DNA from: Treponema sp.
GTDB taxonomy: Bacteria > Spirochaetota > Spirochaetia > Treponematales > Treponemataceae
DNA length: 64,000 nt
Reading direction: 5' to 3'
Assembly (NCBI GenBank): GCA_017525605.1
Contig: JAFXSM010000035.1
Span: forward strand, 1-64,000
Under the pieces are notes generated by a model. It was not told the DNA's origin and searched no databases. It was given only the letters and a program-made list of their open reading frames with translations. Of the stretch, positions 15,483-23,775 are shown one piece after another (within the stretch, counting starts at the first letter, position 1; every line of letters starts with the position of its first letter). The position numbers were made by a program, and so were the translations under genes.

Positions 15483-17312
15483 TTACTCCGAAATTTCTGC
15501 TCTTAAAGCAGCTACCAAAGCGTCATTATCACTCGGTGAAATAACTGCAAGTCGCATGAATTTCTCTCCACAACCGTATTTTCCAGTAAGATTTTTTACA
15601 AGCAGATTGTGTTCCTGCAAGAGATTTTCTGTAATCTCTGTCACGCTTTTCTTTCCTGTGTACTTGCACATTATGTAGTTCGCCTGGCTCGGATAAACTG
15701 TTATTCCGCTTATTTTTTCGAGTTCTGATGCAAATCGATTTCTTTCGTCGGCAATTTTGTCGCATGAGGCTTTATAAGAGGATTTGTATTTGTCGTAAAT
15801 CTGCAAGAAATACTCCGCGAACGAGTTTATATTCCAGATTGAGTTGTTTTTCTGAACTTCCTGAATAATATCTTTTTTGGAAGAAACAAGCACGCCCAGC
15901 CTGAGACCTGGAACTCCATAGCTTTTGCTGATTGATTTTATGACGACGAGGTTCGGGTATTTATTCAGGATTTCCTCGTCAATCAATGTATAACGAATGT
16001 CGGATTCCGCAAAATCAATGAACGACTCATCGAAAATCAGCTGAACATTTCTTGATTTCAGTTCGTCAAGCAGGCGGAACACGTCTTCTTTTTTGAGAAA
16101 ATGCCCAGTCGGATTGTCAGGATTGATTAGAAGCACGTTCGTGGCTTTGCTTTCATCTACAGTTTTTAGAATATCCTCAACGGAATACTCGAAAGTTTCT
16201 TTGTTTACAGGAATTTCGACAGTCTCAGAATTGCAGAATCGCGCGGGATATTCGTTGAATGTAGGATACGGTATGGCAGTTTTGCCAGTGACCATTGAGC
16301 CGAACGACTTTATCAGCTCAGCAGCACCGTTTCCAACAACAATATGCTCTGGCAGAATGTTGAAAATTTTGCCGGCAAGAAGATTCTGCTGTCTCGCTCC
16401 GCTTGGGTATGCAGTCAGCAGAGTCTGGAAGTTTGATTTCAGTTCGTCAACGAGTTTCTGCGGCGGAAAGAACGGATTCACAAGGTAGCAGAAATCTTTT
16501 ATCTGCGGGAATCGCCAGTAACCGCCGTAGTTGTTTTCCATAAGGCGGAGCTTTTCCTGAACTGGTGCGAAACGGGTCTCCGCAATGGCGAGGTCTGCAG
16601 GGTCGTCAATCTCGTACCACTGGTCGCCGCGCACGACCATTCCTTTCAATGTTTTTGAGTCCAGCATTGTAAGGACTTTCAGCACTGTTTCATAATACTC
16701 GTTCTTTCCGAACGATTTCTGGTAAGCCTCAAGGAACGGAATATAAAAACGCTGTGAGAATTCTTTTGAGAGCTTGTAAATGTTCACTGTCTTGTAATAA
16801 TCACCAATGTCGTTCCAATTGAAGTGAGCCTTGTCTAGCATTCCCACAATGAACCGCTCTTTATCAAGAAGCGTGCAAGTTCCGTCCATCCACGGCTCGA
16901 AATGAGAGACCATCGCAATGTTTCTGTCAGAACTGTGAACCAAGTCCGAAAAAATCTTTGAATCAAATATGATGTCGCTTTCGAGAAGAATTGTGTCGTC
17001 ACTGGAAAGCACATCTTTCGCAAGATAAAGCGAATAGATGTTGTTTGTTTTGTCGTAGACTGGATTTTCGATATATTCGATTTTCATCCCGTTCAAGTTC
17101 TTTTCGTTGAATTTTGATGAAATGAATTTTTTAAGAATTTCGCTTCGATAACCAGTTACAAGAGTGAATTTTTTGATACCTGCATCCACAAGTGCCTCAA
17201 TCGCGTACTCAATCAAAGCCTTGCCGTTTACTTGAACCATACATTTTGTTCCGTTCTGCGTATATCGTCCGAGCCGCTTTCCCATTCCCGCGGCCAGCAT
17301 AAGTGCCTGCAT
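15483..17312 (-). CDS. Bifunctional LicC-like nucleotidyltransferase / HisC-CobD-like PLP enzyme (copy 1)
   Basis: This is a 609-aa fusion. Residues 1-240 are a sugar-1-phosphate/phosphocholine-type nucleotidyltransferase: LAAGMGKRLGRYTQ, KALIEYAIEAL, and LLESDIIFD with the metal-binding Asp. Residues about 270-609 are a fold-type I PLP enzyme of the HisC/CobD group: NPDNPTGHF, DESFIDFAE, and the Schiff-base Lys in SISKSYGVPGLRLG. CobD-like enzymes can decarboxylate O-phosphoserine or phosphothreonine, so one chain could make and then CTP-activate an amino-alcohol phosphate. An alternative is a PntC-type enzyme activating 2-aminoethylphosphonate; as far as I recall, a cytidylyltransferase-transaminase fusion is known from T. 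denticola. No PEP mutase gene is in the window. Ribosome-binding site GAGG. Confidence 0.85.
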   Translation of the reverse strand: MQALMLAAGMGKRLGRYTQNGTKCMVQVNGKALIEYAIEALVDAGIKKFTLVTGYRSEILKKFISSKFNEKNLNGMKIEYIENPVYDKTNNIYSLYLAKDVLSSDDTILLESDIIFDSKIFSDLVHSSDRNIAMVSHFEPWMDGTCTLLDKERFIVGMLDKAHFNWNDIGDYYKTVNIYKLSKEFSQRFYIPFLEAYQKSFGKNEYYETVLKVLTMLDSKTLKGMVVRGDQWYEIDDPADLAIAETRFAPVQEKLRLMENNYGGYWRFPQIKDFCYLVNPFFPPQKLVDELKSNFQTLLTAYPSGARQQNLLAGKIFNILPEHIVVGNGAAELIKSFGSMVTGKTAIPYPTFNEYPARFCNSETVEIPVNKETFEYSVEDILKTVDESKATNVLLINPDNPTGHFLKKEDVFRLLDELKSRNVQLIFDESFIDFAESDIRYTLIDEEILNKYPNLVVIKSISKSYGVPGLRLGVLVSSKKDIIQEVQKNNSIWNINSFAEYFLQIYDKYKSSYKASCDKIADERNRFASELEKISGITVYPSQANYIMCKYTGKKSVTEITENLLQEHNLLVKNLTGKYGCGEKFMRLAVISPSDNDALVAALRAEISE

Positions 17313-17316
17313 ATAA

Positions 17317-18555
17317 TTAACCTCTTTTTTGCTTGTCTATTAAATAGTCCACAATTAACTTTGCGCTTTCGTCTCGGTGTTGCCAGCATTCTGAGCGTAC
17401 TGCATCTCTTTCAGCACGCATATTTTGACTCTCAATTGCCTGATTTATAATCTGATTCAAATTGCAAAAATCTTCCTGTTTTAGCTGAATGCCAATTTTC
17501 GGCAGGACTCTGAACGACCACATTGGCTCGTCAAGCCAGTCCGCATCGTAAGGGAGCGTGTCGAAATCCGTATCCGCATAAATAAGCGGCTTATCGAAAA
17601 CAAGCGAATAGTCAAAAATGATTCCAGAAAAATCAGTAATCAGAATGTCAGATTTTTTTAGGACAGAAAAATTATCGTTGTCGAAATTCCATTCAATCTG
17701 AGGGAATTTTTCCTGAAGCGGTTTCAAAACATCCTGCTCGCTTACAACTGTCTGTGGATGCGGACGAACAATAATCTCGAAACCTGTTTTTACCAGTTCA
17801 GAAAGGAATTTTTCTCCGTATCGGCTCAAGATGCCGCTTTTTCCCCAAGACGGAGCGACCAAAACTACTTTCTTGTCTCCTGTTTTTTCCGAGGAAGGAT
17901 TAGCGTTTTCGTTCTTGAGTCTCGCGCTCATAGCGTCAAGATTTGGAGAGCCTACACAAACAAGTTCCTTTTTTAAAATCGCAGGGCGTAAAGATTCAAT
18001 TTTACGAATCAAGTCCACCTGATTTTGTCCGGTCGTCAGAACCGAATCGTAATAATCAAGACCAAACATTCTGTAGCCAGACAAATCGTCAACGGTGTGA
18101 GGAACGTGAACATAATGTTTTATCATTTTGCTGCGCTTCCACTGAAGAACGTCAAGTCCAGGCGTGGTTGCAACACAAATATCCGCGCTCGCAAAATTGA
18201 GCTTCATGTACGGACGATTTCTTTCACCAATAAATTCGGCTTTTACATGTTCATATTTTTCGCTCAAAGCCGGGTCGTCACTCGATGCTGTCCAATAAAC
18301 CAAATCCACGCCTCGTTTTTCGAACTCATCGCAGATAGGCTTAAAAATGTTCCAATATCGCTTATGATCAGAAAAAATCAAGAACGGAATCCTCGTTGAG
18401 TTTGCGGTATCAGCTTTTCCACCCGAAAGCCTTACCTTCAACTTTATGAACAATGCTCTGAACGCGAAAATCAATGTAGCCGCAACTCCGACGACTACAG
18501 AAAAAAGCATACTTCCCGTACCGGGATCAATATACAATGGATAATAAGCAAACAC
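17317..18555 (-). CDS. CDP-glycerol glycerophosphotransferase family protein (copy A)
   Basis: This 412-aa member of the Glyphos_transf (TagB/TagF) family has an N-terminal membrane anchor. It begins with LYIDPGTGSMLFSV and a hydrophobic stretch to about residue 40, then a GT-B-type domain: FSDHKRYWNIFKPICDEF, TTPGLDVLQWKRSK, LVAPSWGKSG, IVRPHPQ and ITDFSGIIFDYS. Family members transfer glycerol- or ribitol-phosphate from CDP-activated donors to a lipid-linked acceptor at the cytoplasmic face. The start is GTG at 18555, with ACGGAG six bases before. First gene of the minus-strand operon that continues into the nucleotidyltransferase fusion, SGNH and MBOAT genes. Confidence 0.9.
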   Translation of the reverse strand: MFAYYPLYIDPGTGSMLFSVVVGVAATLIFAFRALFIKLKVRLSGGKADTANSTRIPFLIFSDHKRYWNIFKPICDEFEKRGVDLVYWTASSDDPALSEKYEHVKAEFIGERNRPYMKLNFASADICVATTPGLDVLQWKRSKMIKHYVHVPHTVDDLSGYRMFGLDYYDSVLTTGQNQVDLIRKIESLRPAILKKELVCVGSPNLDAMSARLKNENANPSSEKTGDKKVVLVAPSWGKSGILSRYGEKFLSELVKTGFEIIVRPHPQTVVSEQDVLKPLQEKFPQIEWNFDNDNFSVLKKSDILITDFSGIIFDYSLVFDKPLIYADTDFDTLPYDADWLDEPMWSFRVLPKIGIQLKQEDFCNLNQIINQAIESQNMRAERDAVRSECWQHRDESAKLIVDYLIDKQKRG

Positions 18556-18679
18556 TATAATCTCCGTTTTATGAAAGAAAAATACTATACGAAAAAACGC
18601 AATTTATCAATTTATCGACTTTTTCAAAAAAACGAAAACCCTAGTCCAAAAAATAAAAAAAATCGTTATTATATAATTT
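18556..18679. promoter_or_regulatory. Divergent promoter region of the two surface-polymer operons
   Basis: This is 124 bp of A/T-rich sequence. Rightwards, TATTAT (18667-18672) lies 7 bp before the ATG at 18680 with no Shine-Dalgarno, suggesting a leaderless start; no clear -35 is seen. Leftwards, a -10-like TATAGT with TTGATA about 15 bp upstream precedes the GTG at 18555. The leftward pairing is weak. Confidence 0.45.
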
Positions 18680-21376
18680 ATGTTCTTTTATAATTTATTT
18701 ATTCACCCTATCAAGCAGCTGCTTGAGATTTTTTATATTTTTTTTAGTGAATTAACATCCAATCCTGGCATTTCTGTAATCGGCTTGAGCTTTGTTGTTA
18801 CGCTCGCCTGCCTTCCGCTCTATATCGTTGCTGAAAACTGGCAGGAAAAGGAGCGACTAATTCAAAAGCAGATGAAATTTCGTGCTGCACGAATAAAAAA
18901 GGCATTTAAGGGCGACGAGCAGTACATGATGATTTCCACATACTATCGGCAGAATTATTACCATCCGATGATGGCACTCCGTTCGTCTTTCGGGCTTTTG
19001 ATACAGATTCCGTTTTTCATTTCTGCCTATTCATTTTTGTCGAACCTCGCGGACTTAAACGGATTTTCATTTCTCTTTATAAAAGACATGGTGTCTCCCG
19101 ATGCGATGTTCAAAATCGGTTCTTTCAATATTAACGTGCTTCCGATTGCAATGACGCTGATAAATTGCGCCTCAGGAGCAGTTTACACAAAAGGACATGA
19201 CAATATAAGGGAAAAAATTCAGATTTATGTGTCTGCTCTGTTTTTCCTCATTCTTCTCTATAATTCACCTGCAGGTCTCGTTATCTATTGGACGATGAAC
19301 AATCTGCTTTCACTTGTCAAAAATTTGTTTTACAAACTGAAGAATCCTCTCAAGACGCTGTATTTGATTTCAGCCGTGGCAAGCATTGTCGGCATAGGTG
19401 TTGCGGTGTTCGCACTTAGGGAAACTAAAATTGAAATTCGGTTGCTGTTCGTGTTGCTCTGCCTTGCAATCATTGCCTCCCCGCTTATCGTAAAGGCGAT
19501 TATTTGGTTCTGCGACAACACTTTGCAGAATATCACAGAAAATTCACGTCGTAGGGCGATTGTTTTTGTTCTTTCATCGCTTTTGATTGCGGTTCTTAGC
19601 GGTCTTACCATTCCGTCTATGCTTATCGAAAGTGAACCTCAGGAATTCTGCTTTGTGGACAGCTATGCTTCCCCATTCATCTTTTTATGGACACCTTTTT
19701 TTCAGGGGATAGGTCTTTATGTTCTCTGGCCAATATGTTTTTACGCACTTTTTGGTAATAGAATTAAAAAACTGCTCACACTTTGCGCAGTTTTTCTTGC
19801 GACTTACGCATTGATTAATACATTCGCGTTTACAGGAGACTACGGTCCACTGCAGCAGAATCTGGATTTTATGGAATCACAGTTTTTTAAAGACTCGACT
19901 CCGAACATTATTCTGAACGGATTGCTTGCGATTGCGACACTTTCTCTCAGCGTACTCATTCTAAGCAAAAAAGCTCAGCCCCTCATTCCTTATTCTGCGA
20001 TTCTGTTAATTGCTCTCGGGACAGTCTCATTGCGCAATATTGCGATTATATCTTCAGCGTACTCAAAGATGACGCCTCCCCAGATGATTTCAGAAATTGA
20101 GCCTGTCTATCATCTTTCAAAGACAGGAAAAAATGTCATCATTTTTATGCAGGACAGGCTTTTCTCTCCGCTAATCGATGAGGTATTCGAAGAAAAAACT
20201 GATTTAGCTTCTCACTTCGACGGATTTACATTCTACCCGAACACAGTTTCCATGGGGCAGCTTACCATGCTCGGTACGCCTGGTATTTTTGGCGGATACA
20301 GCTATACACCGGCAGAAATGAACAAGCGCGATACCGAAACGCTGCAGAAAAAGCATAATGAAGCTCTGCTTTCATTGCCAATCAGCTTTCACGATGCAGG
20401 TTTCGATGTAACTGTTTCTGACTTGCCTTATGAGAATTTTGACAAAGAGCCTGTTACGGATATGTATAAGGATTATCCATTTGTTAATAGATTGTTGACG
20501 CAAGGCGTGTACTCAGATTATTGGTACAAACAAAACAGTATCGAAAAAACGCCTTATATAAGTGAGTGCATAAAGCACAATTTTATCATGTTCGGAATTT
20601 TCAAGACTTTTCCGCCTGTTCTGCGCCGACTTGTACACCACAAACGCTGGTGGAACACAAATGGTCGCAAAGACAATTTTTCGCAGTTCATAGACAACTA
20701 CAGCTGCTTGATTTATTTCCCAAAATTATTTGATGACAAAGCGGAAAACAACACGCTTACCATGATTGATAACCTTGCAACTCACGAACCAACCCTTTTG
20801 CAATGGCCGGATTATACTCCTGTGGAGAAAGTTACACAGGTTGGTATCACAAAATGGTCAAGAAATCCGCAGTATAATACACAGGCAGGAACATTACGTT
20901 GCTATGCAGCATTCTTCGATTGGCTCAAGGAAAATAATCTGTATGATAACACTCGCATTATTATCGTGTCTGATCACGGAACTTCGATAGAAACAGGAAA
21001 ATTTGATAATTCTGGAATGCCATTTCCTAAAGAATATGTGACGGCAAGTCTTATAGTCAAAGACTTTAACGACCGTACACCAAGTTACGATGGTATTCAT
21101 CTGAATAAGGACATGACATTTATGACAAATGCAGACACACCAGCTCTTGCAGTAGAAGGAATTATCGAAAATGCAAAGAATCCGTTCTCAGGATTTCCTT
21201 ACGCGCTTTCAGATACAGAAAAGCCTCAGTACGTAAAAATCTGTAAACCTTTGTCCGAAAGCACAAGAAACAGGCTACATACACGACTAAAAATTCCAAA
21301 CGATGCATGGTGGACTGTAAAAAATGATATTTTCAAAAATGAAAATTGGGAAAAAATTTATCCATTTGGAGAATAA
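18680..21376 (+). CDS. YidC/Oxa1 - alkaline-phosphatase-fold fusion (copy 1)
   Basis: This is an 898-aa fusion. Residues 1-225 are a YidC/Oxa1 insertase-type domain: LSFVVTLACLPLYIVAE, the core ALRSSFGLLIQIPFFISAY, and YNSPAGLVIYWTMNNLLSLV near 190. Residues about 230-460 add some eight hydrophobic segments. Residues about 475-898 are a sulfatase/LtaS-like domain: KNVIIFMQDR (metal-site Asp), the candidate nucleophile Thr529 in SMGQLTMLG, and Asp765-His766 in IIIVSDHG. LtaS enzymes use this fold outside the membrane to add glycerol phosphate. Here the His-Pro segment found in the other two copies is absent (EYVTASLIVKDF). Start as aligned with the paralogues; no ribosome-binding site is present. 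Confidence 0.85.
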   Translation: MFFYNLFIHPIKQLLEIFYIFFSELTSNPGISVIGLSFVVTLACLPLYIVAENWQEKERLIQKQMKFRAARIKKAFKGDEQYMMISTYYRQNYYHPMMALRSSFGLLIQIPFFISAYSFLSNLADLNGFSFLFIKDMVSPDAMFKIGSFNINVLPIAMTLINCASGAVYTKGHDNIREKIQIYVSALFFLILLYNSPAGLVIYWTMNNLLSLVKNLFYKLKNPLKTLYLISAVASIVGIGVAVFALRETKIEIRLLFVLLCLAIIASPLIVKAIIWFCDNTLQNITENSRRRAIVFVLSSLLIAVLSGLTIPSMLIESEPQEFCFVDSYASPFIFLWTPFFQGIGLYVLWPICFYALFGNRIKKLLTLCAVFLATYALINTFAFTGDYGPLQQNLDFMESQFFKDSTPNIILNGLLAIATLSLSVLILSKKAQPLIPYSAILLIALGTVSLRNIAIISSAYSKMTPPQMISEIEPVYHLSKTGKNVIIFMQDRLFSPLIDEVFEEKTDLASHFDGFTFYPNTVSMGQLTMLGTPGIFGGYSYTPAEMNKRDTETLQKKHNEALLSLPISFHDAGFDVTVSDLPYENFDKEPVTDMYKDYPFVNRLLTQGVYSDYWYKQNSIEKTPYISECIKHNFIMFGIFKTFPPVLRRLVHHKRWWNTNGRKDNFSQFIDNYSCLIYFPKLFDDKAENNTLTMIDNLATHEPTLLQWPDYTPVEKVTQVGITKWSRNPQYNTQAGTLRCYAAFFDWLKENNLYDNTRIIIVSDHGTSIETGKFDNSGMPFPKEYVTASLIVKDFNDRTPSYDGIHLNKDMTFMTNADTPALAVEGIIENAKNPFSGFPYALSDTEKPQYVKICKPLSESTRNRLHTRLKIPNDAWWTVKNDIFKNENWEKIYPFGE

Positions 21377-21379
21377 ACT

Positions 21380-22609
21380 ATGATGTTACTTTATATCGAC
21401 CCGGGCACAGGCTCAATGCTTTTTTCCGTCTTTATCGGCGTTCTAAGCACATTTGTCTTTTTGGGGCGCAAAGTTTACATGAAGCTCAAATTCGTTCTTG
21501 CCGGCGGAAAAGCAGGAAAAATCGATTCTGCTAAAATCCCTTATATGATTTTTACCGACCACAAACGCTACTGGAACATTTTTAAGCCGATTTGTGATGA
21601 ATTTGAAGCACGTGGTGTTCCGCTTGTATATTGGACAGCATCCCCAGATGACCCTGCTTTATCAGTAGATTACAAGAATGTAAAAGCAGAGTTCATCGGT
21701 GAAGGAAACAAAGCTTTTGCCCGCCTCAATATGATGAACGCAGGTATCGTGCTTTCCACCACGCCAGGACTTGACGTGTATCAATGGAAACGAAGCAAGA
21801 CCGTGGATTATTATGTGCATATCCGGCATGACGTGGAAGACCCTGTTGGTTACCGCATGTTTGGCTGTGATTTTTATGATGCGATTTTGCTTTCTGGAGC
21901 TTATCAGGAATATTATATACGTTTGCTTGAAAAGAAGCGTGATGAACCCCCAAAAGAAACGGCTGTTGTCGGTTGTCCATACATGGATGTGATGAAAGAA
22001 CGACTTTCAAAACTTCCTTTTGTCAAAAACGAAAAACCAGTGATTCTGCTCGCTCCAAGCTGGGGTGCGAGTGCAATTCTCAAAAAATATGGTTCTGAAA
22101 TTTTGGACTCTTTGATTTCAACAGGCTACAAGATTATCGTACGTCCCCATCCTCAGTCATACACATCTGAAAAAGATATGATTGAACCGCTTATCGCAAA
22201 GTACGCAGAAAACGAAAACTTTATTTGGAACCGCGACAATGATAATTTTGAAGTCTTGCACGAAGCAGATGTGCTTATCACAGACTTTTCAGGAATCATA
22301 TTTGATTACTCACTCATTTTTGACAAGCCGATTATCTACGCTGACACATCTTACGACAGTTCTCCTTACGACAGTGCTTGGCTTGACGAAGAGCTTTGGC
22401 GTTTCAAGGTTTTGCCGGACTTGGGCGTAAAACTCGAACAAAAAGATTTCGGTAATCTCAAAGTAATTATCGATAATCTTATGCAGAATGAATCTTTCCA
22501 AAAAGGAAGAGAAAAAATTCGCAATGAAGCTTGGGAGTATCAGGGCGAAGGCGCAAAACGCACCGTAGATTATTTGATTGCAAAACATGAAGAACTAAAG
22601 GAAAAATAA
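21380..22609 (+). CDS. CDP-glycerol glycerophosphotransferase family protein (copy B)
   Basis: This 409-aa paralogue of the 17317-18555 product has the same N-terminal LYIDPGTGSMLFSVFIG segment, FTDHKRYWNIFKPICDEF, TTPGLDVYQWKRSK, LLAPSWGASA, IIVRPHPQ and LITDFSGIIFDYS. It starts 3 bp after the YidC fusion stop (GGAG upstream), so the two are cotranscribed; each such transferase in this locus lies next to a YidC fusion or a nucleotidyltransferase fusion. Its stop overlaps the next start by one base (TAATG). Donor and acceptor are unknown. Confidence 0.9.
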   Translation: MMLLYIDPGTGSMLFSVFIGVLSTFVFLGRKVYMKLKFVLAGGKAGKIDSAKIPYMIFTDHKRYWNIFKPICDEFEARGVPLVYWTASPDDPALSVDYKNVKAEFIGEGNKAFARLNMMNAGIVLSTTPGLDVYQWKRSKTVDYYVHIRHDVEDPVGYRMFGCDFYDAILLSGAYQEYYIRLLEKKRDEPPKETAVVGCPYMDVMKERLSKLPFVKNEKPVILLAPSWGASAILKKYGSEILDSLISTGYKIIVRPHPQSYTSEKDMIEPLIAKYAENENFIWNRDNDNFEVLHEADVLITDFSGIIFDYSLIFDKPIIYADTSYDSSPYDSAWLDEELWRFKVLPDLGVKLEQKDFGNLKVIIDNLMQNESFQKGREKIRNEAWEYQGEGAKRTVDYLIAKHEELKEK

Positions 22610-23772
22610 TGACGGATAAAGAATTACTTGAAATTGCCGCTTGCGGAGAAACAAGCAGAGTTCAGTTCAAAGCATTACTCGACAATCAAGCTAGCATTGC
22701 TGCGGAAATGGTCGCCATGTCAAATTCAAAAGGCGGTCAGATTATTTTTGGTATTGCAGATAAAACTGGCGAGATTTGTGGTTTAGAATACTCACAAATT
22801 CAAGAAATCGGCAATAAACTCTCTTCTATAGCAACAGACTTGGTAAAACCTCAGATTTTCATAACTACTGAAGTTGTTTCTGTTTCTATCAAGGCAGAGA
22901 CAAAACGCGTTCTCGTAGCAAGCATTGAAGAGGGAATCGCAAAACCTTATAAGGACCATCAAGGAATAATATGGATTAAACAAGGTGGTGACAAAAGAAA
23001 ACTTACAGACAATAACGAGCAAATCAGACTCTTTCAGCAGAGCGGCCTTATCTATGTTGATGAGATGATTGTTCCAAACACAGCTTTTTCGGACTTGGAT
23101 AAAGAAAAAGTTTGTGCATATTTATCTAAAATCGACGGTGATGAACACAATACAGAAGATGTTACCGAACAGATCTGCAAGAATCTTAATATTTTAAAAT
23201 CCGACAAGCTCACTTTAGGAGGACTTTTGTTTTTCGCTAAAAAGCCTCAGCAATTTCGTCCTGCTTTCTGTGTAAAAGCGGTCGCGTTTTTTGGCAATGA
23301 CATAGCAGGTACAGAATATCGCGACAGTCAGGATATCATAGGCACAGTTCCGAAGATGTTTGACGAGACAATGGATTTTTTCAAGCGAAATCTCCATCAT
23401 ACACAACAGGGGCAGGATTTTAACAGCACAGGCATTTTGGAGATTTCTGAAATTGCCCTGCTGGAACTTGTTCAAAACGCTCTCACCCATCGAGATTATT
23501 CTAAGAACGCACCTGTACGAGTTTTGATTTTTGACAATCGCATTGAAATAATAAGCCCTGGGTGTTTGCCAAATTCACTCACAATTGAAAATATAAAGAT
23601 GGGAAATGCTGTTGTCCGCAATAATCTAGTTGTTTCTTATGCTTCAAAGCTGATGAATTACAGAGGCTTAGGTTCTGGAATTGCTAGAGCAATAAAAAAT
23701 CAAAGCAATATTCAATTTGAAAACGACAAAGACGGCGAACAGTTTAAAGTCGTCATTCCGAGGAGAAGTTAA
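22609..23772 (+). CDS. AlbA_2 / GHKL-ATPase (RecG-like, Schlafen-type) putative regulator
   Basis: This 387-aa protein has an N-terminal AlbA_2 (divergent AAA_4, Schlafen-core-like) domain, seen in ETSRVQFKALL and AMSNSKGGQIIFGIAD. The C-terminal HATPase_c_4 domain shows the N-box ALLELVQNALTHRDYS and GLGSGIARAI. Such proteins are often annotated as putative transcriptional regulators or ATP-dependent helicases, though no helicase motifs are present here. It is embedded in the surface-polymer operon, overlapping copy B by one base and 3 bp before the next YidC fusion (whose GGAG lies in its last codons). It may regulate the locus; this is inference. Confidence 0.85.
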   Translation: MTDKELLEIAACGETSRVQFKALLDNQASIAAEMVAMSNSKGGQIIFGIADKTGEICGLEYSQIQEIGNKLSSIATDLVKPQIFITTEVVSVSIKAETKRVLVASIEEGIAKPYKDHQGIIWIKQGGDKRKLTDNNEQIRLFQQSGLIYVDEMIVPNTAFSDLDKEKVCAYLSKIDGDEHNTEDVTEQICKNLNILKSDKLTLGGLLFFAKKPQQFRPAFCVKAVAFFGNDIAGTEYRDSQDIIGTVPKMFDETMDFFKRNLHHTQQGQDFNSTGILEISEIALLELVQNALTHRDYSKNAPVRVLIFDNRIEIISPGCLPNSLTIENIKMGNAVVRNNLVVSYASKLMNYRGLGSGIARAIKNQSNIQFENDKDGEQFKVVIPRRS

Positions 23773-23775
23773 CTC

